DNA from: Propionibacterium sp.
GTDB lineage: Bacteria; Actinomycetota; Actinomycetes; Propionibacteriales; Propionibacteriaceae
Length of the DNA stretch: 8,450 nt
NCBI GenBank assembly: GCA_012719335.1
Contig: JAAYAO010000147.1
Coordinates: forward strand, 1 to 8,450
Reading direction: 5' to 3'
The position numbers and the translations under genes were made by a program. The notes beneath the pieces were generated by a model. The model saw only the letters and a program-made list of their open reading frames with translations, had not been told where the DNA came from and searched no databases. Positions 1 to 5,386 of the stretch are shown in pieces (the stretch's first letter is position 1; each line of letters starts with the position of its first letter).

Positions 1-500
1 GCAACAGCGGTGTGCACATCCTGGCGGCCCGCGACGGCTACATCGAGATCCCCAAGAACCCGCCGGAGGGCATCGAGCACCTCGAACAGTTCGACCTCGA
101 CGGTAACCCGTCGGGCACCAACACGGTGACGAACTGCCCGCGGGTGCCCGACACGGTGACGGTCACGCTGGCCGACCTGCAGACCACCACCGACGTGCAG
201 GCGTACACCGTGGCCGCGGACGGTTCGGTGGTCACCACCCGCCCCGAGTACGGCCGGGTGGTGCTGGCCAACGGGCAGGAGGTACCGATGTGGGCGAGCG
301 AGCGGTTCGTCACCGCGAGCGGCGGTGCGATCATCGTTTCGCCCGACAGAGGGGACGAGCTGCTGTTGCTGGATGCCCGCGACGGCACCGAACGGGGACG
401 CATCGACGCGAAATGGCACGAACTGGAGGTGATGGGCGGCTACCTGGTGTTTCCCGGCCGCGAAGGGGGCGGCCGGGTGTTCCTGCCGGCAGCGCCCTGA
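1..500 (+). CDS. C-terminal fragment of a probable beta-propeller-like protein (hypothetical)
   Basis: The frame is open from the left edge (first complete codon at base 3) to TGA at 498-500, so only the last 165 residues are visible and the start lies outside the window. The sequence is rich in short beta-strand-like segments alternating with Gly/Asp turns. Examples are AYTVAADGSVVTT, GRVVLANGQEVPMW, GAIIVSPDRGDELLLLDARDGTERGRI and GGYLVFPGREGGGRVFL. The phrase LLLLDARDGTERGRI resembles the 'LDAxTG' blades of PQQ-like or WD40-like beta-propellers. No catalytic motif or C-terminal anchor is visible, and any signal peptide would lie upstream. It converges with the trp-like cluster, so it is not part of that operon. 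The beta-propeller assignment is inferred from texture only; a secreted or periplasmic sensor or scaffold is possible, but the function is unknown. Confidence 0.55.
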   Translation, partial: NSGVHILAARDGYIEIPKNPPEGIEHLEQFDLDGNPSGTNTVTNCPRVPDTVTVTLADLQTTTDVQAYTVAADGSVVTTRPEYGRVVLANGQEVPMWASERFVTASGGAIIVSPDRGDELLLLDARDGTERGRIDAKWHELEVMGGYLVFPGREGGGRVFLPAAP

Positions 501-566
501 TGTTGGTTCGGGTGATGGATTCGGATCCCCGTCCCGGGGCGTCATCGCCGAAGATGCTCACCGAAC

Positions 567-614
567 GTGCATATGCACACCAGAAGTGCCGCACTTTTCG
601 TGAGCAGGTGCACC
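567..614. repeat. Palindromic repeat element downstream of trpF
   Basis: This block lies between two convergent genes. It begins with a perfect 12-bp palindrome, GTGCATATGCAC (567-578). It continues as an imperfect 33-bp palindrome, 574-606, centred on base 590: the core AAGTGC-C-GCACTT is exact, and most outer positions also pair (TGCACAC on the left, GTGAGCA on the right, one internal mismatch). The right edge adds GGTGCACC (607-614). The half-unit resembles those in the array at 1373-1449: CGAAAAGTGC appears on the minus strand here and on the plus strand there, and GCATATGC occurs in both. It could act as a bidirectional terminator, since the core is followed by TTTT on the plus strand, or simply be a dispersed intergenic repeat. 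Confidence 0.6.
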
Positions 615-671
615 TTCGGGGTGCAGGAACGTGTCCATGTGCCGGAGCGGGCCCGCGACCACCCGCGGGCC

Positions 672-1349
672 TCAGACCTCGGGGACGGTGCGCACCGCGG
701 AGATGAAGGCCTCGACCAGGGCCGCGTCCTTGTGATGGTCGGGGCCCTCGACGCCGCTGATCACGTCCACCCCGAAGGGCCGCACCTCGCCGATCGCCTC
801 GGCGACGTTGTCGGGGGTCAGCCCGCCGGCCAGGATCACCGGCACGCCCGCTTCCTCGACGATCCGCCGCGCGGTGTCCCGGTTCACCCGGGCCCCGGTG
901 CCGGCCACCCGGGCCGCGCTCACCGAATCGACCAGCAGCCGGTCGACCCCGATCGCGACCAGTTCGTGCGCCAACATCACCGGGTCGGCACCGTTGCGGC
1001 ACATGCCGGTTTCGATGTCGAAGCGCAGCGCCTTGATCACCTGCACGCCACGTTCGTGCATGGCCGCGACGATGGTGGCGGTGTCGGCGATCGGTTCGTC
1101 GGCGTGCAATTGCACCCAGTCGGGACGCACCCGGTCGGCGATCTCGACCACCACGTCCGGGTCGCCGCCGACCACCGCGACCACCTCCACCTCGTTCGGA
1201 ATCAACCCGACCCGTTCGGCGGCCTCGTCCCGGGTCAGGTTCCAGGGCACCTCGGCCGGGTACTCGACCACCAGCCCCATCGCGTCCGCGCCGGCCGCCG
1301 CCTCGATCTCGGCCGGGGTGCGCTGGCCGCAGATCTTCACCCAGGTCAT
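672..1349 (-). CDS. trpF: Phosphoribosylanthranilate isomerase (TrpF), divergent
   Basis: A 225-residue TIM-barrel protein of usual TrpF length. The family reaction is the Amadori rearrangement of N-(5'-phosphoribosyl)anthranilate to CdRP, in the cytoplasm. Visible family blocks are VKICG (residues 4-8, with catalytic Cys7), QLHADE (80-85, usually QLHGDE), LLVDS (138-142, with the expected general acid Asp141), AGTG (149-152, usually GGTG), VILAGGLTPDNVAEAI (171-186) and GVDVISGVE (193-201, usually SSGVE). The first loop reads EVPWNLTRDEA (33-43) where most relatives have SPRxxSPEQA, so the Arg thought to hold the anthranilate carboxylate is Trp36. The ATG at 1347-1349 was chosen because MTWVKICG matches the family N-terminus and AGGAG lies 10 nt upstream. 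It is the last gene of the minus-strand trp cluster and is flanked on both sides by related palindromic repeats. Most actinobacteria lack a separate trpF and use PriA. Confidence 0.88.
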   Translation of the reverse strand: MTWVKICGQRTPAEIEAAAGADAMGLVVEYPAEVPWNLTRDEAAERVGLIPNEVEVVAVVGGDPDVVVEIADRVRPDWVQLHADEPIADTATIVAAMHERGVQVIKALRFDIETGMCRNGADPVMLAHELVAIGVDRLLVDSVSAARVAGTGARVNRDTARRIVEEAGVPVILAGGLTPDNVAEAIGEVRPFGVDVISGVEGPDHHKDAALVEAFISAVRTVPEV

Positions 1350-1359
1350 CCGGCCACCG

Positions 1360-1364
1360 CTCCT
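1360..1364 (-). promoter_or_regulatory. Ribosome-binding site deciding the trpF start
   Basis: The minus strand reads AGGAG here, 10 nt before the ATG at 1349. It supports that start over a longer in-frame reading that would run back through the repeat array to about 1487. It sits next to the outermost ATGCAACC half-site (1373-1380). Confidence 0.5.
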
Positions 1365-1372
1365 GGAGCCAC

Positions 1373-1449
1373 ATGCAACCGAAAAGTGCAGATGCAACCC
1401 AGAAAGCTGCCTTTCTCGGTTGCATATGCGCGGACGGGTTGCATTTGCG
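1373..1449. repeat. Symmetric inverted-repeat array between trpC and trpF
   Basis: Four copies of one 8-mer lie with exact dyad symmetry: ATGCAACC at 1373-1380 and 1392-1399, and its reverse complement GGTTGCAT at 1418-1425 and 1437-1444. Spacing is 19 bp on each side, and both pairs are centred at 1408.5. The inner pair encloses AGAAAG (1401-1406), loop CTGC, and CTTTCT (1411-1416). This gives a 34-nt hairpin (1392-1425) with 8 bp plus 6 bp of pairing around a single C/C mismatch. Read as 19-mers, U1 (1373-1391) and the reverse complement of 1407-1425 are near copies: ATGCAACCGAAAAGTGCAG and ATGCAACCGAGAAAGGCAG. The right side also holds the direct repeats GGTTGCATATGCG (1418-1430) and GGTTGCATTTGCG (1437-1449). 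If trpC and trpF are cotranscribed, the array is part of the mRNA. Confidence 0.85.
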
Positions 1450-1473
1450 AATTGGGGAGCGAGCAGGCGGGGG

Positions 1474-2172
1474 TCACGGCCAACCAACCTCGGTCAGTGA
1501 GTGGACGAAGGCCGTCGGGTCGGCGGCCTGCAGGACGGCGGTGCTGACCAGCACCGCATCCGCCCCGGCGTCCCGGGCGCGGGCCACATCGGCCGGCGAG
1601 GTGATCGACGACTCGCTGATCAACGGTTGCCCGCCGGTGTGCAGCCGGGCCAGCTCCGCGGTGCGGGTGACGTCGGTGTCGTCCACCTCGAGGATGGTGA
1701 TGTCGCGGTTGTTGATGCCGACCAGGTCCGACCCCAGCGAGGTGATCGCCGCCAACTCCCGGTCGTTGTGCCCCTCGACCAGCGATTCGACCCCGATGTC
1801 GCGGCAATCGGCGATCAGTGCCACCAACCGGTCGTGGTCGAGCATGGACGAGATCAACAGCACCGCATCCGCCCCGGCCGCCGCGGCCGCCTCGATCTGC
1901 TCCCGCGAGGAGATGAAGTCCTTGGCCAGGATCGGCACCTCCACCGCCGTCCGGACGGTGCGCAGCAGGTGCAGCGAGCCGCCGAAATGCTCCGGCTCGA
2001 TCACCACCGACACCCCGGCCACCGGGGCAGCGGCCACCTGCCGGGCGTACTCGGCCGGGTCGCGGTCACCCAACAGTTCCCCGGATTTGGCCGACCGCAC
2101 CTTCACCTCGGCCAGCACCGGGAACACCCCGGCCCGCTGCCGGGCCCGAATCGAGTCGACCAGCCTGCCCAT
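1474..2172 (-). CDS. trpC: Indole-3-glycerol-phosphate synthase (TrpC), divergent
   Basis: A 232-residue TIM-barrel enzyme. The family converts CdRP to indole-3-glycerol phosphate with loss of CO2 and water. Catalytic positions are in place by eye comparison with Sulfolobus IGPS: Glu22 and Lys24 in LAEVKVRS, Lys84 in ILAKDFI, Glu133 in LVEGH, Asn154 and Arg156 in GINNRD, and Ser186 in ISES. IEPEHFGGS (58-66) and ADAVLLISSML (101-111) are further family blocks. It is shorter than the usual 250-270 residues because the N-terminal helical extension is reduced. Several phosphate-site positions differ: the SPS after K-x-x reads SAK (27-29), SESG reads SESS (Ser189), and the IGS loop reads VST (209-211). 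The ATG at 2172 lies 3 nt after the trpD stop with no clear Shine-Dalgarno, so translation is probably coupled to trpD. The overall style recalls archaeal IGPS, which is a memory-based impression. Confidence 0.88.
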   Translation of the reverse strand: MGRLVDSIRARQRAGVFPVLAEVKVRSAKSGELLGDRDPAEYARQVAAAPVAGVSVVIEPEHFGGSLHLLRTVRTAVEVPILAKDFISSREQIEAAAAAGADAVLLISSMLDHDRLVALIADCRDIGVESLVEGHNDRELAAITSLGSDLVGINNRDITILEVDDTDVTRTAELARLHTGGQPLISESSITSPADVARARDAGADAVLVSTAVLQAADPTAFVHSLTEVGWP

Positions 2173-2175
2173 GGG

Positions 2176-3516
2176 TCACAGCGCCCGGGTGGCCGACACC
2201 AACTCGGCCAGTTTCGCGGTCGCTGCCCCCGAATCCAGCAGGTCCTCGGCCTGGGCGATGCCGTCGGCGATACTGGCGGCCCGACCGCTGACGTACAGGG
2301 TGGCGGCGTTGTTCAGCACCAGGAAGTCGCGTTTCGGGCCGCGCTCGCGGCCGGCGAACAGTTCGGTGATCACCTTGGCGTTGTACTCCGGCGAACCGCC
2401 GGCGATGTCCTCGATCGAGCAGCGCTTGAACCCGAAGTCCTCCGGCACCACCTCGTCGTAGCGCACCTCACCGCCGCGCACGTCGGCGATCGAGGTCTTG
2501 CCGAGCAGCGACAACTCGTCCAGTCCGTCCATGCCGTGCGAAACCAGGACGTGGTTGAAATCCATCTCCGCGGCGACCTTGGCGATCATCGGCACGAGCT
2601 CGGGCTGGTACACGCCCAGGGTGTGGTTGCGGGCCTTGGCCGGGTTGATCAGCGGGCCGATGATCGTGAAGAAGATCGTCTTGATGCCGAGCTGGTTCTC
2701 CGGCCCGAACACCTTGCCCATCACGGGGTGGAAGTTCGGGGCGTACAGGAAGGCGATGCCGATGTCGTCGATCAGTTTGCCGGCCTGCTCGGCGGTCGGC
2801 TCCAGGCTGACCCCGAGGGCCTCCAACACATCGGCCGACCCGGACGGTGAGGAGATCGACCGGGAGCCGTGCTTGGCGACCTTGATACCGGCCGCGGCGG
2901 CCATGATCGAGTTCGCGGTGGACACGTTGAAGGTGGTCAGCCCGCCGCCGGTGCCGCAGGTGTCGGTCAACTCGGCGTTGGTGGTGACCGGCACCGGAAT
3001 CGCCACCTCGCGCATCGCCTCGGCGATGTGGGCAACCTCACCGATCGAGGGGCCCTTGTTCATCAGCCCGATCAGAAAGCCGGCGATCTGCACGTCGGTG
3101 AGCGCGCCGTCGTTGATCGCATGGATCACCGAGAAGATCTCGTTGCGATCCAGGTCGAAGTTCTCCGTCAGCTTGCTCAACACCGGACGGATCGCGGTGC
3201 GGCCGGCCTCGACCACCTCGGGGGCCTCGGCGGGCGGGGCGGACGACACCGCCGCCGGCGCGCCCTCGTCCAGTTCGGTGAACCGGTAGGTGCGGAAGGC
3301 CGTGGTGGTCTTCGTCTCGAGGATGCCGTCCAGGTCCATCTTGTCGGTGACCACATCGGCCAGGGACTCGTACTCGCGCACCTGGACGCGGGCGATCAGA
3401 TCCCAATCGCCGGTCACCGACAGCACCTCGACAACCTCGTCGATCGCGCCGAGCTCCATCGCGAGCCGGTTCACGGCCCCCCGCTCGACCTTGAACTCCA
3501 CCAGCGCAGTAATCAT
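2176..3516 (-). CDS. trpD: RAM (Lrp/AsnC ligand-binding) domain fused to anthranilate phosphoribosyltransferase (TrpD)
   Basis: 446 residues in two parts. Residues 1-78 are a stand-alone Lrp/AsnC effector-binding (RAM) domain without a helix-turn-helix: MITALVEFKVERG, EVLSVTGDWDLIARVQV and TKTTTAFRTYRF are typical. An Ala/Pro/Glu linker (about 83-105) leads to a full-length TrpD (about 109-446), which transfers phosphoribose from PRPP to anthranilate. TrpD landmarks are DTCGTGGG (185-192), FNVST (196-200), AKHGSRSISSPSGSADVLEALGV (214-236), APNFHPVM (259-266), IGPLINP (286-292), the metal-binding SHGMDGLDELS (326-336), DFGF, and NNAATLYVSG (402-411). Deviations are GTGGD to GTGGG, KHGNR to KHGSR (Ser218), Glu273 where VRR normally supplies an anthranilate-binding Arg, and IFN to IFF (Phe283). 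The start at 3516 fits the canonical RAM N-terminus and a -10 box 7 nt upstream. The RAM part may sense an amino acid and control oligomerisation or activity; this is inference. Confidence 0.9.
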   Translation of the reverse strand: MITALVEFKVERGAVNRLAMELGAIDEVVEVLSVTGDWDLIARVQVREYESLADVVTDKMDLDGILETKTTTAFRTYRFTELDEGAPAAVSSAPPAEAPEVVEAGRTAIRPVLSKLTENFDLDRNEIFSVIHAINDGALTDVQIAGFLIGLMNKGPSIGEVAHIAEAMREVAIPVPVTTNAELTDTCGTGGGLTTFNVSTANSIMAAAAGIKVAKHGSRSISSPSGSADVLEALGVSLEPTAEQAGKLIDDIGIAFLYAPNFHPVMGKVFGPENQLGIKTIFFTIIGPLINPAKARNHTLGVYQPELVPMIAKVAAEMDFNHVLVSHGMDGLDELSLLGKTSIADVRGGEVRYDEVVPEDFGFKRCSIEDIAGGSPEYNAKVITELFAGRERGPKRDFLVLNNAATLYVSGRAASIADGIAQAEDLLDSGAATAKLAELVSATRAL

Positions 3517-3521
3517 GGCCC

Positions 3522-3534
3522 GAAGATTAGCTTC
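3522..3534 (-). promoter_or_regulatory. Candidate leaderless promoter with overlapping palindrome for the trp cluster
   Basis: The minus strand reads GAAGCTAATCTTC. This is an odd 13-bp palindrome with five of six pairs matching, and it contains a TANNNT-type -10 box, TAATCT (3524-3529). Seven bases separate the box from the A of the trpD ATG, so transcription would begin at or next to the start codon, and no Shine-Dalgarno is present. A weak -35 (TTCCCG, 3547-3552) lies at 17-bp spacing. The palindrome over the -10 is a plausible operator, but no regulator can be assigned. Confidence 0.4.
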
Positions 3535-3625
3535 TGCGAGCCCCCGCGGGAACGGTGTTTCGCACTCGGAGCGCCGCAGACCGCCCGATGGACGCCCGGG
3601 CCGACCGTCCGCGCAACAATGGGGC

Positions 3626-3997
3626 ATGGCCTTCCCGCCGTCCGGCCCACCCGGGCACCCGATGCCGATCCCGCCCCCGCCGCCGCGGCCACCCTCCCTG
3701 CGGCAACGGCATCCGGTCGCGACCCGGCTGGCCGCGGTGCCGGGGCTGCTGGTGAGCCTGGCCGGCATCGCGCTGGCGGTGTACCTGTACATCGACTTCG
3801 GCCCCACCGAGGGGATGTTCGAGGGTCTCCACCGATTCCTGAGTTACTTCGTCTTCGCCTGGGCGGTTCCGCCGTTCGTGCCGCTGGTGGTCGGGGTGAT
3901 CCGCGGTGGCGTGATTCCGCATCTGTTGGGGTACGTCTGGCTGATCTTCTGGGTGCTGGTGGTGCTGGCCCTGCTGGGGCTGATGTACCTGACCTGA
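3626..3997 (+). CDS. Small Pro-rich membrane protein with three transmembrane helices
   Basis: 123 residues. The N-terminal 24 or so are strongly proline-rich (PPSGPPGHPMPIPPPPPRPP) and a short basic stretch RQRHP follows. Three hydrophobic segments come next: about 35-56 (LAAVPGLLVSLAGIALAVYLYI), 72-92 (LSYFVFAWAVPPFVPLVVGVI) and 98-122 (PHLLGYVWLIFWVLVVLALLG onward). This N-terminal layout is common in small actinobacterial membrane proteins of unknown function. No family is recognised. The ATG at 3626 was chosen because it is the last plausible start before the Pro-rich segment and the coding texture begins there. The Shine-Dalgarno is poor (only GGGG directly before the ATG). It is divergent from trpD across 109 nt and is not obviously linked to the downstream thioesterases, which begin 145 nt later behind their own RBS. 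Confidence 0.72.
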   Translation: MAFPPSGPPGHPMPIPPPPPRPPSLRQRHPVATRLAAVPGLLVSLAGIALAVYLYIDFGPTEGMFEGLHRFLSYFVFAWAVPPFVPLVVGVIRGGVIPHLLGYVWLIFWVLVVLALLGLMYLT

Positions 3998-4131
3998 GGG
4001 CATCGTCCTGGGGTGTCTCCCGGGCCGGCCGGTGGCGGGGTGTTCTTGGACGGCGAGACTCGAACGTGGGTTGATCGTCCGACCCCGGTACCTTGCCCTG
4101 TGCGCGTGGACGCGCCCGCCAAACAACGTGC

Positions 4132-4138
4132 GAGGGGG
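4132..4138 (+). promoter_or_regulatory. Ribosome-binding site deciding the first thioesterase start
   Basis: GAGGGGG lies 4 nt before GTG at 4143-4145. It is the reason for placing the start there; the in-frame sequence upstream, back to about 4032, lacks protein-like texture. The gap 3998-4142 holds only this site, a GC palindrome CCGGCCGG (4025-4032) and no convincing -35/-10 pair. Confidence 0.55.
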
Positions 4139-4142
4139 TCAG

Positions 4143-4769
4143 GTGGACGACGAAGACCTGCAGAATCGGCACGGGTTCGTGCCCTCGGCGAGAGTGCCGG
4201 TGGCCCTGGCAACCAGGGAGGTCGCGGCCAACCTGGTGTCGCGCCAACACGACCCCGAGACGCTGGCCAAGGCACAGGCCCTGCTGGAGGAGGCCCGCGA
4301 CCTGCTCGGCGAGAACGGCACCGAGCTGCCGAGCATCACCGCGATGCCCGAGGACCGCGCCGAGTTCGCCGACTTCATCGAACGCCAGATGGTGTCGGGC
4401 AAGGGCAACCCCTTCGCCCCGCCGTCCCCGTTGTTGGAGGTCGCCGACGGCCGGGCCCGGGGCCGGGCGAACCTGACCGCGGTCTACCAGGGCCCACCGG
4501 GCCGGGTGCACGGCGGCTACGTGTCGGTGCTGCTCGACCACATCGTCGGTTCGGCCGCCGCGAGCGTGCTCGCCCCGCCCTACTACACCCGGATGTTGCA
4601 GGTCGACTTCCTGAACGCGGTGCCGCTGAACACCGACCTCGACCTGAACGGCTGGGTTGACGAACTGGACGGCCGCAAGGCCTGGATGATCGGCACCGTG
4701 CACGCCGGCGACCAGTTGCTGGCCCGCGGCCGGGCCCTGATGGTGCAACCGAAGGAGAGCGCGCGATGA
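4143..4769 (+). CDS. PaaI-family hotdog-fold thioesterase, paralog 1
   Basis: 208 residues starting with GTG. The C-terminal half (about 97-205) is a 4HBT/PaaI hotdog domain carrying YQGPPGRVHGGYVSVLLDHIV (115-135). The HGG motif and the Asp of LLDH (Asp132) are where this family usually places its CoA-thioester-hydrolysing residues. The N-terminal 90 residues are helical and charged (DPETLAKAQALLEEARDLLGE) and form a family-specific extension. The substrate is probably an acyl-CoA, but the chain cannot be inferred. It overlaps the next gene by 4 nt (ATGA), and the two products share size, layout and the QGPPGRxHGGYVxVLLDHI signature, which points to a tandem duplication with divergence. A fatty-acid, steroid or aromatic acyl-CoA side pathway is possible; nothing in the window decides. 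Confidence 0.85.
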   Translation: MDDEDLQNRHGFVPSARVPVALATREVAANLVSRQHDPETLAKAQALLEEARDLLGENGTELPSITAMPEDRAEFADFIERQMVSGKGNPFAPPSPLLEVADGRARGRANLTAVYQGPPGRVHGGYVSVLLDHIVGSAAASVLAPPYYTRMLQVDFLNAVPLNTDLDLNGWVDELDGRKAWMIGTVHAGDQLLARGRALMVQPKESAR

Positions 4770-5386
4770 CCGACCGGCCCGAGCGGGCGAGCTGGCAACC
4801 GGTGGCCGAGCAGATGAAGGCCATCACCAACACCATCCTGTGGGCGGATCTGCCCGAGGACGATGTCGCCCACGTCACCGCGGCGCTCGGTGAGATCAAC
4901 CGCTACCTCACCGAGCGGGCCGGCCCCGAACCCGACCTGCCCACCACCTTCGCCTCGGGCCGTCCGGTGCGGGACGGGGTCGCGCACAACTTCCGGCGCC
5001 GTTCGATGGTCTCCAGCCCCGAACATCCCTTCTCGCCCCCGCTCACCTTCGAGGTGGACGACGAGGGCAACGCCACCGGGCACGCGAACCTGAGCCGCGC
5101 CTTCCAGGGCCCGCCCGGCCGCTGCCACGGCGGGTACGTCGCGGTGCTGCTCGACCACATCTTCGGGGTGACCGGGGCGTGGACGATGCCCGGCCCGTTC
5201 TTCACCAAGGCCCTCGAAGTGGTGTACGACGCCGGGGTACCGTTGCTGGTCGACCTGGAAGTGACCAGCCGGTTGGACCGCACCGAGGGTCGCAAGGCCT
5301 TCGTCTCCGGTGAGATCCGCGCCGACGGTGAGGTCTGTGCCCACGGAACCGCCGTGCTGGTGATGCCGAAGGAGTTCGCGTCCTGA
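4766..5386 (+). CDS. PaaI-family hotdog-fold thioesterase, paralog 2
   Basis: 206 residues starting at ATG 4766, inside the stop of the preceding gene, with AGGAGA at 4753-4758 as its Shine-Dalgarno. An N-terminal helical extension (about 1-55) and a linker with FRRRSMVSSPEHPFSPPLTFEV (76-97) precede the hotdog core. FQGPPGRCHGGYVAVLLDHIFG (113-134) holds the HGG motif and Asp130. The core then runs through the beta-sheet to GTAVLVMPKEF near the end. The matching C-termini (ALMVQPKE in paralog 1, AVLVMPKE here) strengthen the paralogy. Linkers and N-termini differ, so the pair may form a heteromer or split substrates. The product probably hydrolyses an acyl-CoA thioester in the cytoplasm. Its stop overlaps the next start by one base (TGATG), so all three genes are likely cotranslated. 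Confidence 0.86.
   Translation: MTDRPERASWQPVAEQMKAITNTILWADLPEDDVAHVTAALGEINRYLTERAGPEPDLPTTFASGRPVRDGVAHNFRRRSMVSSPEHPFSPPLTFEVDDEGNATGHANLSRAFQGPPGRCHGGYVAVLLDHIFGVTGAWTMPGPFFTKALEVVYDAGVPLLVDLEVTSRLDRTEGRKAFVSGEIRADGEVCAHGTAVLVMPKEFAS

Noticed and set aside
527..539. CCCC-GTCCC-GGGG as a terminator for the left-hand gene.
   Set aside because: A four-pair stem without a following T run is too weak; the palindrome at 574-606 is the better candidate.
1373..1449. CRISPR array.
   Set aside because: Only four 8-mers in mixed orientation with 11-18 bp spacers; the dyad symmetry is not that of direct CRISPR repeats, and there is no cas gene.
1350..1487. Longer trpF start reading through the repeat array.
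   Set aside because: The array is not protein-like, and KICG is expected a few residues from the start, with an RBS at 1360-1364.
567..1547. Long plus-strand open frame antisense to trpF and running into trpC.
   Set aside because: His/Arg/Gly-rich composition without domains is typical of the antisense frame of GC-rich genes; the minus strand holds TrpF with clear motifs.
3517..3625. Trp attenuator, leader peptide or T-box upstream of trpD.
   Set aside because: The gap is 109 nt, the -10 box is 7 nt from the ATG, and no short frame with tandem Trp codons or stem-antistem set was seen.
3517..3807. Upstream extension of the RAM-TrpD protein to a start near 3807.
   Set aside because: The added residues are Arg/Gly-rich and overlap the divergent gene, while MITALVEFKV at 3516 matches the usual RAM N-terminus and has a promoter box just upstream.
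4057..4065. GACTCGAAC, the reverse complement of a tRNA T-loop (GTTCGAGTC), suggesting a tRNA or tRNA-derived attachment site on the minus strand.
   Set aside because: The flanking bases do not form a five-pair T-stem (CCACG against CTCGC), and no anticodon or D arm can be found upstream on that strand.
3513..4748. Long minus-strand open frame across 3513-4748.
   Set aside because: It crosses intergenic DNA and lies antisense to the membrane protein and a thioesterase with clear family motifs; it has low-complexity Arg/Pro/Gly content.
4741..4758. TGCAACCGAAGGAG, which looks like another copy of the ATGCAACC repeat.
   Set aside because: It lies in coding sequence (V-Q-P-K-E) and includes the RBS of the next gene, with no inverted partner, so the match is coincidental.
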